Assembly (NCBI GenBank): GCA_934650975.1
Contig: CAKUFW010000078.1
Location: 1 to 9,040, forward strand
Reading direction: 5' to 3'
DNA length: 9,040 bases
DNA from: an uncultured Collinsella sp.
GTDB lineage: Bacteria > Actinomycetota > Coriobacteriia > Coriobacteriales > Coriobacteriaceae
Shown here: piece by piece, positions 1-6,569 of the stretch
Layout of the letters: each line of letters starts with the position of its first letter
Numbering within the stretch: position 1 is the first letter of the stretch
Program-made: the position numbers and the translations under genes
Notes under the pieces: model-generated
Told to the model about the DNA's origin: nothing
The model's database searches: none
Seen by the model: only the letters and a program-made list of their open reading frames with translations

Positions 1-78
1 GGTCTCGATCGTCTCAACTACAAAATCGCCCACTACGACGACCTCATCCACGCCTGCGAGCAAAAGCTGTCGAAGTAG
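1..78 (+). CDS. C-terminal fragment, possibly a MerR-family regulator
   Basis: Frame 1 is open from the window edge to a TAG at 76-78 and gives 25 residues that include LDRLNYKIAHYDDLIHAC. The pattern of a hydrophobic/basic 'L-x-Y-K-I-x-x-Y-D' helix ending near a Cys and a short charged tail resembles the C-terminal coiled-coil helix of MerR-type regulators, where such helices form the dimer interface. No DNA-binding domain is inside the window, so the family call is tentative; that this is the end of a real gene is better supported, because the next gene follows 45 bp later on the same strand with a strong ribosome binding site. The two are probably co-transcribed. Confidence 0.6.
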   Translation, partial: GLDRLNYKIAHYDDLIHACEQKLSK

Positions 79-123
79 GGCACGGATTTAAATGGCATGG
101 CTTGTTTGGTGAACGGAGGAAGC

Positions 124-444
124 ATGGGCGATGTAGTCGAACGTGACTGGAGACTGTTTAAGGAATTGCTCCCTAAATGGCAAGAACGCTATATGGCAAA
201 GCTCATCGATCAGTACATCGAGATACTGAACGGCGACGGCGAAGCCTCTGATAGGTTTTGGGCGCTCGAGGAGCATGTCAATAGGGACAGGCGGTGCGGC
301 GGCGTAATGATGGAAGATATCCGCCGCAGCACGATGCGTCGCCAGATAGCCAGCCTGCTTGCTGACGACGTAATTTCTCTCAGCGATCTCGACGGTTTTA
401 CCGATGACATTAAGAGCTACGCACAACGCTGCATTGGTCAGTAA
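124..444 (+). CDS. Small conserved-looking protein of unknown function (106 aa)
   Basis: The ATG at 124 is preceded by GGAGGA at 115-120 with a three-base spacer, a better start than the in-frame ATG at 97, which would put the ribosome binding site inside the gene. The 106-aa product is soluble, with no signal peptide or membrane segment, and looks mostly helical. It begins MGDVVERDWRLFKELLPKWQ, has acidic and basic residues throughout, and ends in a 'DLDGFTDDIKSYAQRC' stretch typical of an amphipathic C-terminal helix. It resembles small uncharacterised proteins (~100 aa) found in Firmicutes and Actinobacteria, but I know of no established function. It lies 45 bp after the possible MerR-type gene, so it may be part of that regulator's operon. 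The gene is supported by start context and sensible composition; its role is unknown. Confidence 0.8.
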   Translation: MGDVVERDWRLFKELLPKWQERYMAKLIDQYIEILNGDGEASDRFWALEEHVNRDRRCGGVMMEDIRRSTMRRQIASLLADDVISLSDLDGFTDDIKSYAQRCIGQ

Positions 445-480
445 GTGCACTGAGTGACATACATCTCGGCCAAACGAGAA

Positions 481-516
481 CAAACGCCGGGTAGCCCGTA
501 GGTTGCTCGGCGTTTG
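481..516. terminator. Inverted repeat between convergent genes
   Basis: A 9-bp perfect stem, CAAACGCCG (481-489) with CGGCGTTTG (508-516), encloses an 18-nt loop that itself can form CGGG/CCCG. It lies 37 bp after the 106-aa gene and before the end of the opposing ABC operon. On the + strand there is no U-tract after the stem. On the - strand a TTTGTTC stretch follows. It may help stop transcription from either side, but it is not a textbook terminator. Confidence 0.4.
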
Positions 517-521
517 CGCAG

Positions 522-562
522 ATAAAACCTGCCAAAATAAACCTATCCCTTTTTGGCAGGTT
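522..562 (-). terminator. Terminator of the ABC operon; copy 1 of a 35-bp repeat
   Basis: A perfect 12-bp inverted repeat, AACCTGCCAAAA (526-537) and TTTTGGCAGGTT (551-562), has a 13-nt loop. Read on the - strand the stem is followed by TTTTAT, as in an intrinsic terminator. The 5' arm overlaps the permease stop codon (561-563), so it ends the ABC operon directly. The segment 522-556 recurs in opposite orientation at 4088-4121, differing by one substitution and one missing base. It is therefore a dispersed repeat used here as a terminator. Confidence 0.7.
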
Positions 563-3326
563 ACTCGGCGCTTTTGAGGGCGCCGACCATGTCGATCTTG
601 TTGAGGGTTCGGTTGGTGGCGAGGTTGACGATGATCGTGAACGCAAAAGCCAGCACCACGGCAAGCACGTAGCTCAACGGTTCGACCTCGACGTCAAAGT
701 AGAGCGACGGCATCTGCAGGATGTACGTAAAGCTCTCGGCTAGCAAGCCGCCCAGCGGCACGCCCAGCGCGGCACCAATCGCCGTCAAAATCAGCGTCTC
801 CTTGTTGACGTAGTGGTGTACCTCGCCGCGACGGAAACCCAGCACCTTGATGGTCGCCAGCTCGCGCTCGCGCTCCGAGATGTTGGTGTTGGACAGCGTA
901 AACACCACCACAAACGACAGGCACGCCGCCATAAATGTCACGAGCACCACAACCGAGTTGATGATGGTGAAGTTGGCCTCGTAGTTCTCCCAATGTTCGG
1001 CGGTACTCGACAGCGTAATCCAACCATCGCTCTTAAGGCGGTTGGTAAACGCAATCTGATCGGCCGACGAACCCTTAAGCAGCGCAAGGATGCCGTTGAG
1101 GCGCGCGCTTCGACCGAACGCGCGCTCGTAGGTGCCCTGCGTCATATAAAGCGTGTTGCCCAGATAGTTGAGCGAAATGTCGCTGACTTTGACCTTGGCA
1201 ACATTGAGCGACGAATCCTGGACGTGAGCTGTATCGCCCGGCTGAATCCCCAGCACCAGCTGCGAGCTCTTGCTCAGATACACATCGCCATCGCGCAGAG
1301 TGAGCGGCTCTTTGGACTCATCCTCCAGACATACATAGTCGTCCAGGTCGTCCGCTCGATCATCGGGCACCACGATCAGCTGCACGGTCTCGCTCTTGCC
1401 GCCAAATGTAAAGGTGACGTTGTCGGTCATGATCGGCAGCGTCGAAGTCACGGTCACATTGGAATCTTTGGCTGCGCAGCGCTCGTCCAGCGCCGCGCAC
1501 GTCTGCGTAAAGTCATCGGGGTTGGCGACCGCCAGCAGGTCATAGCGCGTAATGTGCCCGTACTGCTTGGGCGAAAGCGCCACCGATGTGTCGCGAATGC
1601 CCATACCGCAGATCACGAGCGCCGTGCAGCCCGCGATGCCAAAGATGGTCATAAAGGCACGCTTTTTGTAGCGGAACAGATTGCGCGCGGCCACCTTGTT
1701 CAAAAAGCCCATGCGGCGCCAAATAAAGCCAATGCGCTCGAGGAAAATGCGCGAGCCGGCGCGCGGGGCCTTGGGGCGCATGAGCGAGGCCGGGGTCTCG
1801 GCCATCTCGTGGCGGCAAGCGATAATCGTGGCGCCCACCACGCCCACAGCAAACAGCGCCACCGAGACGATCGAAGACACGATGTCGTATGAAAGCAGCA
1901 TCTGGGGCAGCGAGTACATGTCGTCGAACACCGTAAACAGGAACAACGGCAGGCCCACAAAGCCGATGATATTGCCGAGCACGCCGCCGATTAGACAGGC
2001 CCACAGCGAGTAGTCCACATATTTGGACAGGATGCGCCCGCGTGAATAGCCGAGCGCCTTGTACAGGCCAATGAGCGTGCGCTCCTCCTCGACCATGCGC
2101 GTGGCGGTGGTGAGGCTGATGAGCACGGCAACGATAAAGAAGATGAACGGGAACACCGTGGCGATGGCCTCGATTGAGGAGCTATCGCTCTCGACGCTCG
2201 AGTAGCTCGCGATATTGCCGCGGTCTTGGATGTACCAGGTGCATTCGCCCAGGTCAGTAAGCTCGGCGCGGGCATCGGCGAACTGCTGGTCGGCGGCGGC
2301 GCGACGCTGGTCTAGGTCGGCCTGCGCCTGCGCACGCTCCTCGCTACCCTCGGCCATGCGATTGATGTTGTCCTGCTCGATCCCAAAGACCATATTCGCC
2401 TGGCGCTCAGCTGCATCCAAGTTCGCTGGCGTGTCGACCGTCAGCTCCTTGGCGCGCACCTTCTCGCGCTCGTCGCGAATCTTATCAATATTGGCTTTGA
2501 CCTCGTCAATCTTTGTCGTATAGGCATCGGAATAGGAGTTGAGGTTCTTAGCCCCCTCGACGACCACGTGAATCGCAGAATAGGACGACGACGTCGCGGC
2601 ATCCTCGCTTACGTAGAACTTGTAGTCCGCTGCCGAAGAAGCACGGAAGGCATTGACCGTCGAGTCGGAGCTCACGTCGGTGGGATCGAGAATCTCAGCC
2701 GTAATGGTGTAATCGCCCGCGGCAAACTGGTCCTTGGCGCTTTGGTTCGACGAGCTCGCATCGTTGGCGGCAAAGCTCACCGTATCGCCGATTTTCTTGC
2801 CCGAAGCCTTCAAAAAACGTGAGGTCACTGCCACTTCGCCCGAAGTCTCGGGCAGCTCGCCGCGTACTAGCACCGGTTGGTCAATATTCTCCTTGGAGAG
2901 GCTCTGTACGACGACACGCTCGCGCGTCGTACCCACGGCGGTATAGGCGGTCTCGGTATAGATGCCCTCGGCCGTCTCGACGCCATCGACCTCTTGGATC
3001 GCAGCAAGATCGTCATCGGTCAGACCATAGGTCGACTGCACGTTGATGTCATAAACATTCTGCTGGTCAAAGTAAGCGTCAACCGAATCGCACAGGTCCT
3101 CGCAGCCCGCCTTAAGGCCGCACATCACGCTCACACCGAGCGCGGTGATCACGACGATAGACAAGAAGCGTTTGAGGCTGCCGCGAATCGTGCGGTAGAT
3201 GCCACGGCGAAAAACCGTCGGCACCATATCGTTTGAGCTTTGGGCGGTGCGGTAGGTCGTAAAATCCTGCTCGCGCTCCGTGTTCTGCGCGTCGCGGCGT
3301 TGGCTGTTTTGGCGGTCCTGATTCAT
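561..3326 (-). CDS. ABC transporter permease, FtsX/MacB-like, two FtsX domains
   Basis: Membrane permease of an ABC exporter, paired with the ATPase encoded immediately upstream. I chose the ATG at 3326 (921 aa), six bases after the ATPase stop; a GTG at 3338 would add four residues and overlap the partner gene. Predicted layout: a polar N-terminus; membrane segment 1 at about residues 53-72; an extracytoplasmic domain of ~315 residues, which includes a charged, coiled-coil-like stretch at ~270-360; a first FtsX domain with three membrane segments (~388-502), containing the 'EEERTLIGLYKALGYSRG' coupling motif; a fifth segment (~556-577) preceded by AARNLFRYKKR; a second external domain of ~210 residues; and a second FtsX domain (~788-903), with 'ERERELATIKVLGFRRGEV' after its first helix. 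Eight segments in a 1+3+1+3 pattern match the long duplicated FtsX permeases of Gram-positive bacteria. Substrate is unknown; peptides, lipids or antibiotics are possible. It ends in its own terminator hairpin. Confidence 0.93.
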   Translation of the reverse strand: MNQDRQNSQRRDAQNTEREQDFTTYRTAQSSNDMVPTVFRRGIYRTIRGSLKRFLSIVVITALGVSVMCGLKAGCEDLCDSVDAYFDQQNVYDINVQSTYGLTDDDLAAIQEVDGVETAEGIYTETAYTAVGTTRERVVVQSLSKENIDQPVLVRGELPETSGEVAVTSRFLKASGKKIGDTVSFAANDASSSNQSAKDQFAAGDYTITAEILDPTDVSSDSTVNAFRASSAADYKFYVSEDAATSSSYSAIHVVVEGAKNLNSYSDAYTTKIDEVKANIDKIRDEREKVRAKELTVDTPANLDAAERQANMVFGIEQDNINRMAEGSEERAQAQADLDQRRAAADQQFADARAELTDLGECTWYIQDRGNIASYSSVESDSSSIEAIATVFPFIFFIVAVLISLTTATRMVEEERTLIGLYKALGYSRGRILSKYVDYSLWACLIGGVLGNIIGFVGLPLFLFTVFDDMYSLPQMLLSYDIVSSIVSVALFAVGVVGATIIACRHEMAETPASLMRPKAPRAGSRIFLERIGFIWRRMGFLNKVAARNLFRYKKRAFMTIFGIAGCTALVICGMGIRDTSVALSPKQYGHITRYDLLAVANPDDFTQTCAALDERCAAKDSNVTVTSTLPIMTDNVTFTFGGKSETVQLIVVPDDRADDLDDYVCLEDESKEPLTLRDGDVYLSKSSQLVLGIQPGDTAHVQDSSLNVAKVKVSDISLNYLGNTLYMTQGTYERAFGRSARLNGILALLKGSSADQIAFTNRLKSDGWITLSSTAEHWENYEANFTIINSVVVLVTFMAACLSFVVVFTLSNTNISERERELATIKVLGFRRGEVHHYVNKETLILTAIGAALGVPLGGLLAESFTYILQMPSLYFDVEVEPLSYVLAVVLAFAFTIIVNLATNRTLNKIDMVGALKSAE

Positions 3327-3331
3327 GGGCA

Positions 3332-4033
3332 CTACCACTCGATCGTCTCAATCGGCACGGGATTTTGCTGGACCGCCTCGCTCTCCACGCGACCGCTCTT
3401 AAAGCGGATCAGGCGATCAGCCATAGGCGCCAGCGCGGAGTTGTGGGTGATAATAATGACCGTAATTCCCTGTTTGCGGCAAGTGTCCTGTAGCAGCTGC
3501 AAAATCTGCTTGCCGGTTTTGTAGTCGAGTGCACCCGTAGGCTCGTCGCACAGAAGCAGCTTGGGATTCTTGGCCAGTGCGCGGGCGATGGACACGCGCT
3601 GCTGCTCGCCGCCCGAAAGCTGCGCCGGAAAGTTGGCGAGGCGCTCGCCCAGGCCAACCTGGCGAAGCGTCTGTTCGGCATCGAGCGAATCGGGGCAGAT
3701 CTGAGCTGCGAGCTCGACGTTTTCGAGGGCCGTCAGGTTGGGAACCAGATTGTAGAACTGAAAGACAAAGCCCACGTCGGCGCGGCGGTATTCCACAAGC
3801 TGTGCCTCGTTGGCAGTGCTCACGTCACGCCCGTCCACCGTCACGGTGCCGGAAGTTGCCGTGTCCATGCCGCCCAAGATGTTGAGCGCCGTGGTCTTGC
3901 CGGCACCCGAGGCGCCCAAAATGATGGCGAGCTCGCCGCGCTCGACCGTAAAGCTCGCACCGTCGAGCGCATGAATGCGGGCATCGCCCTCGCCGTATGC
4001 TTTGATGACGTCTTTAAATTCGATATAGGCCAT
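3332..4033 (-). CDS. ABC transporter ATP-binding protein, LolD/MacB type
   Basis: Cytoplasmic ATPase (233 aa) that powers the FtsX-type permease downstream. All nucleotide-binding motifs are intact: Walker A GASGAGKT (residues 40-47), Q-loop Gln at ~92 in [10 protein letters not shown], signature LSGGEQQR (139-146), Walker [13 protein letters not shown] (159-170) and the H-loop His at ~197 in IITHN. The [16 protein letters not shown] and DEPTGALD wording is typical of the LolD/MacB/FtsE class, which works with permeases that extrude substrates or transmit force across the membrane rather than importing solutes. Start: the ATG at 4033, with a GGGAA ribosome binding site about 9 bases before it on the - strand. 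It is the first gene of a two-gene operon. No regulator or two-component system is adjacent, so the inducer and substrate cannot be read from context. Confidence 0.95.
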   Translation of the reverse strand: MAYIEFKDVIKAYGEGDARIHALDGASFTVERGELAIILGASGAGKTTALNILGGMDTATSGTVTVDGRDVSTANEAQLVEYRRADVGFVFQFYNLVPNLTALENVELAAQICPDSLDAEQTLRQVGLGERLANFPAQLSGGEQQRVSIARALAKNPKLLLCDEPTGALDYKTGKQILQLLQDTCRKQGITVIIITHNSALAPMADRLIRFKSGRVESEAVQQNPVPIETIEW

Positions 4034-4082
4034 CGATCGGTTCCCATCTGGTCGGATAACTCTTTAGTATTACCCATTTCGC

Positions 4083-4121
4083 ACCGACCAAAAAGGGACA
4101 GGTTTTTTTGGCAGGTTTTAT
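4083..4121 (+). repeat. Copy 2 of the 35-bp terminator-like repeat
   Basis: Positions 4088-4121 match the reverse complement of 522-556 at 33 of 35 positions: one T/C change and one base lost within the T-tract. The stem is weaker here: ACC-GA-CCAAAAA (4083-4094) against TTTTTGG-CA-GGT (4105-4116), with two mismatched positions, followed by TTTAT on the + strand. No + strand gene ends just upstream, so it does not serve as a terminator for a gene in that direction. It lies in the leader/promoter region of the - strand ABC operon. Confidence 0.7.
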
Positions 4122-4233
4122 ATGGGGGAATGGCGGGTGTAGACGAGGCACCGGGGAAGCCGAGAAATCATCGACGGGGTCAGGCCGACCGCCAAACACA
4201 ACGCCCGCATCTCAATCTGTCAGCCAAATCATT

Positions 4234-4247
4234 CGAACAGCTGTTCG
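4234..4247. promoter_or_regulatory. LexA-type SOS box (CGAAC-N4-GTTCG)
   Basis: A perfect 14-bp palindrome, CGAACAGCTGTTCG, sits 57 bp before the GyrI-like gene. It matches the LexA/DinR operator consensus of Gram-positive bacteria and Actinobacteria (CGAAC, four bases, GTTCG) in both half-sites. It lies 4 bp upstream of a TATGAT -10 candidate and so overlaps the -35 region, the expected place for a repressor. The sequence match is direct; LexA binding is inferred. Confidence 0.8.
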
Positions 4248-4251
4248 TTTC

Positions 4252-4262
4252 TATGATATGAT
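4252..4262 (+). promoter_or_regulatory. -10 element(s) of the GyrI-like gene
   Basis: Two overlapping TATGAT hexamers (4252-4257 and 4257-4262) each match TATAAT at five of six positions and lie about 41-52 bp before the start codon. No strong -35 box is found at the right distance; the LexA palindrome covers that region. Confidence 0.5.
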
Positions 4263-4303
4263 TCAACTATCTAAGCAGGCCAATACGCAGAAAGGCGGTC
4301 AAC

Positions 4304-4942
4304 ATGGCGTTCGACTTTAAGAAGGAATGCAAGGAGCTCTACAAACCTGCAAGCAAGCCGAGTATCGTAACTGTCCCGCCTATGAGCTACGTTGCCGTTC
4401 GCGGAAAGGGCGACCCAAATACCGAAGGTGGCGAGTATCAAAACGCCCTACCGCTACTTTATGGCATCGCCTATACCGTCAAGATGTCGAAGAAAGGCTC
4501 AAGGAGTATCGAGGGCTATTTCGACTTTGTGGTACCGCCGCTCGAGGGTTTCTGGTGGCAAGACTCCCCCGGTAGCGGCATCGATTATGTGCGCAAGGAT
4601 GACTTCAACTTCATCTCGTGCATCCGCCTGCCCGATTTCGTCACCCAGGCAGACTTTGACTGGGCCGTCGCGGAAGCCGCCGCCAAAAAGAAGCTGGACT
4701 TTTCAGCGGTTGAGCTGCTTAAGGTTGACGAAGGCCTATGCGTGCAGTGTATGCATACCGGGCCCTACGACAGCGAGCCGGCAACCGTAGACGCCATGCA
4801 TGAATACACGACCGAGCTGGGCTATGTTCCCGACTTCTCAGACACCCGTTTACATCACGAAATCTATCTCTCCGATCCACGCAAATGCGCACCGGAGAAA
4901 CTTAAGACCGTGGTTCGTCATCCTATCAAGCGCGCTGAATAG
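4304..4942 (+). CDS. GyrI-like (SbmC-type) small-molecule-binding protein
   Basis: Soluble 212-aa protein of the GyrI-like family (SOUL/GyrI fold). It starts at ATG 4304 with an AAAGGCGG ribosome binding site just upstream. Recognisable features are the early 'VPPMSYVAVRGKGDPN' strand-turn (residues ~24-39), the 'LLYGIAYTVKM' segment, the aromatic 'VVPPLEGFWW' stretch (~76-85) and the C-terminal half with 'CMHTGPYDSEPATVDAMHEY' followed by 'HHEIYLSDPRK', which is the usual end of the long GyrI-like proteins. There is no AraC-type DNA-binding domain, so it is a stand-alone domain. Family members bind hydrophobic or aromatic ligands. E. coli SbmC (GyrI) protects gyrase and is SOS-induced, and some stand-alone members hydrolyse DNA-alkylating cyclopropanoid compounds. 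A LexA box in the promoter fits a genotoxin-protection role. Which ligand it handles is not evident. It appears monocistronic. Confidence 0.9.
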   Translation: MAFDFKKECKELYKPASKPSIVTVPPMSYVAVRGKGDPNTEGGEYQNALPLLYGIAYTVKMSKKGSRSIEGYFDFVVPPLEGFWWQDSPGSGIDYVRKDDFNFISCIRLPDFVTQADFDWAVAEAAAKKKLDFSAVELLKVDEGLCVQCMHTGPYDSEPATVDAMHEYTTELGYVPDFSDTRLHHEIYLSDPRKCAPEKLKTVVRHPIKRAE

Positions 4943-4972
4943 CGTGGGGCGTCATTTCACGCGCTAGGTTTT
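4940..4972 (+). terminator. Probable terminator of the GyrI-like gene
   Basis: TAGCGTG (4940-4946, overlapping the stop codon) can pair with CACGCGCTA (4958-4966) with a two-base bulge. The hairpin is followed by GGTTTT. The stem is short and the T-run only four bases, so efficiency is uncertain. Confidence 0.45.
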
Positions 4973-5015
4973 AAGCCAGCCAACCAGCCGCCTCCTAGGC
5001 CGTCCGGTAATTATC

Positions 5016-5042
5016 TTGACGCGGCCCGTCGCATCTTATAAG
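5016..5042 (+). promoter_or_regulatory. Sigma-70-type promoter of the CLC gene
   Basis: TTGACG at 5016-5021 (five of six to TTGACA) and TATAAG at 5037-5042 (four of six to TATAAT) are 15 bp apart, slightly shorter than ideal. Transcription would start near 5049 and leave a leader of about 80 nt before the ATG at 5128. Confidence 0.5.
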
Positions 5043-5055
5043 TTTGTTTTGCTAA

Positions 5056-5097
5056 AGCTGGAAAGCCTCTCAACGATGCGCAACTCCAGCTCTTTTT
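5056..5097 (+). promoter_or_regulatory. Terminator-like hairpin in the CLC leader
   Basis: AGCTGGA (5056-5062) pairs perfectly with TCCAGCT (5085-5091) around a 22-nt loop and is followed by CTTTTTC. It lies between the proposed promoter and the CLC start codon, where a terminator could act as an attenuator. The loop carries CTCTC (5067-5071), which could pair with GAGAG at 5105-5109, giving a possible pseudoknot. I see no GGNGATGG core of the known fluoride (crcB) riboswitch. A second possibility is that it simply terminates read-through from upstream. Confidence 0.45.
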
Positions 5098-5127
5098 CTA
5101 TCAAGAGAGCAAGTGTCGGAAAGCAAA

Positions 5128-6363
5128 ATGTCAGAAAGCAGCGCATCGAGCAGGATTAAACGCCTGGTCAACACCTATAGCGGCCTCGTGCTTATGGGTG
5201 CCGTCGGAATCCCTATCGGCATCATCGTTGGTGCCATCTGTGCTCTCTTTGGACGCGTGCTCCTGGCAATTGGCGCCTTCCGGGACTCGCACGTCGCGTT
5301 GCTCCTTCCCTTCCTCGCCCTCATGGGCTTGGCCATCGTATTTGCCTACCGCGCCTGGGGCAAAGGCACCGATCGGGGCATGAGCTTAGTATTCGACGTA
5401 GGTCAAGGACGCGAGGACGCCATCTCCCCGCGCTTGGTGCCGCTCATTATGCTGAGCACGTGGGGGACGCACCTCTTTGGCGGCAGCGCGGGACGCGAAG
5501 GCGTGGCCGTGCAGATCGGCGCCACCGTCTCGCATTGGATCGGCCGACGTCTACCTTTCCGAGACCCCGGCAACACGTTTTTGCTTATCGGCATGGCCGC
5601 TGGCTTTGCCGGACTCTTTCGAACGCCGCTCGCCGCTACGGTCTTTGCTGTCGAGGTGCTGGTCGCCGGACGCATGGAATACCGCGCGCTGTTTCCCGCG
5701 CTTACGGCTTCACTTGCCGCAAGCATGACCTCGGGCGCCCTGGGGCTCGAGAAGTTCGAGGTCGCCATTGCTGCCCCATACATACTTGACCTTCCCGGTC
5801 TTGGACGGCTTGCGGCACTGGGCGTCGCGTTTGGCATGGCGGGCGGTGCTTTTGCCTGGTGCCTTGCCCATGCCAAGACCCTTGCAGCGCGGTTGTTCCC
5901 CAACCCTTATACGCGCATCGCGGTTATGGGCCTCATGCTGTCGGCGATCCTGTTTGCGCTATGGCAGGGGCGATACTGCGGACTTGGCACCAACTTGATA
6001 TCGGCAGCGTTGAACGGCGACGGCAAGGCCGCCATCATGCCTTGGGACTGGGCGCTCAAATTCGCACTCACCATTGCCACGCTTGCCGCAGGATATCAGG
6101 GTGGCGAGGTGACGCCGCTGTTCTCCATCGGAGCCAGCCTGGGCGTCGTACTCGCCAGTGTTCTCGGCATGCCCGCCGAGCTCTGCGCCGCGCTGGGATA
6201 CGCCGCCGTCTTTGGCAGCGCCACCAACACACTGCTTGCGCCGATCCTTATTGGCTGCGAGGTCTTCGGCTTCGGCAACCTGCCGGCGTTCTTTGTCGTC
6301 TGCGTCGTGGCCTATCTGTTCAACATGGACAAATCGATCTATGCCCTGCAGGAGCGGGCGTAG
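5128..6363 (+). CDS. CLC-type anion transporter, probable fluoride/proton antiporter (CLC-F)
   Basis: Polytopic inner-membrane protein of the CLC family (411 aa from ATG 5128, with GGAAAG a few bases upstream). A GTG at 5113 would add five residues (VSESK) but its purine stretch is too close. The motifs match the fluoride-exporting CLC-F branch rather than ordinary chloride CLCs: 'THLFGGSAGREGVAVQIGA' (residues ~114-132) with the gating Glu at ~124; 'MAAGFAGLFRTPLAATVFAVEV' (~156-177); and 'GYQGGEVTPLFSIGASLG' (~322-339), whose Glu and Thr (~327, ~329) are hallmarks of CLC-F. The GSGIP motif of chloride CLCs is absent. About ten hydrophobic helices are evident and there is no C-terminal CBS domain, as expected for bacterial CLC-F. 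Known role of the branch: F-/H+ antiport that keeps cytoplasmic fluoride low. It has its own promoter and a structured leader, and a palindromic array lies downstream. The subfamily is assigned from motifs only. Confidence 0.9.
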   Translation: MSESSASSRIKRLVNTYSGLVLMGAVGIPIGIIVGAICALFGRVLLAIGAFRDSHVALLLPFLALMGLAIVFAYRAWGKGTDRGMSLVFDVGQGREDAISPRLVPLIMLSTWGTHLFGGSAGREGVAVQIGATVSHWIGRRLPFRDPGNTFLLIGMAAGFAGLFRTPLAATVFAVEVLVAGRMEYRALFPALTASLAASMTSGALGLEKFEVAIAAPYILDLPGLGRLAALGVAFGMAGGAFAWCLAHAKTLAARLFPNPYTRIAVMGLMLSAILFALWQGRYCGLGTNLISAALNGDGKAAIMPWDWALKFALTIATLAAGYQGGEVTPLFSIGASLGVVLASVLGMPAELCAALGYAAVFGSATNTLLAPILIGCEVFGFGNLPAFFVVCVVAYLFNMDKSIYALQERA

Positions 6364-6381
6364 AAAGATGTCCAGGCAGGC

Positions 6382-6529
6382 GGTCTCAACCGGAAACGGC
6401 GTCCCACTCTGAGGCTATATTCCGGGACACGGTTTCCGCTTGAGACGCCATTCGGAAAGCGCATCCCGCTTTAAAACGGAATTCCGGGACGTGGTTTCCG
6501 CCCGAGCCTCCATTCGGAAAGCGCGTCCC
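6382..6529. repeat. BIME-like alternating palindromic array
   Basis: Five half-units alternate in orientation: A1 6382-6405, B1 6424-6447, A2 6448-6467, B2 6486-6509 and A3 6510-6529. A units contain CGGAAA(C/G)...(A/G)TCCC and B units the complementary GGGAC...GGTTTCCG. A1 and B1 pair at 20 of 24 positions; B1-A2 and B2-A3 are direct repeats with a 62-bp period. The array starts 18 bp after the CLC stop and ends 40 bp before the end of the opposing ogt-like gene. Such placement suggests bidirectional termination, mRNA protection or gyrase/IHF-type binding, as known for enterobacterial BIMEs. The function here is not known. Confidence 0.75.
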
Positions 6530-6569
6530 ATTCTTTCATGGCGTCTTGGCTATGCAAAGTGCCTTGGCG

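Noticed and set aside
813..1892. Long + strand open frame (359 codons) opposite the permease gene
   Set aside because: It lies entirely antisense to a clear FtsX-type permease, has a composition rich in His, Arg and Gln typical of a reverse frame of GC-biased codons, and has no credible motif.
4178..4190. GGTCAGGCCGACC imperfect palindrome in the ABC/GyrI intergenic region
   Set aside because: Only four outer base pairs match cleanly and its position does not align with a promoter; this is expected by chance in GC-rich DNA.
4014..4199. Short - strand open frame of 61 codons upstream of the ABC operon
   Set aside because: It overlaps the start of the ATPase gene in another frame and crosses the 35-bp repeat; no ribosome binding site or protein-like pattern.
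5050..5112. Fluoride (crcB) riboswitch before the CLC gene
   Set aside because: The conserved GGNGATGG-type core and its pseudoknot partners are not seen, so only an unnamed leader hairpin is reported.
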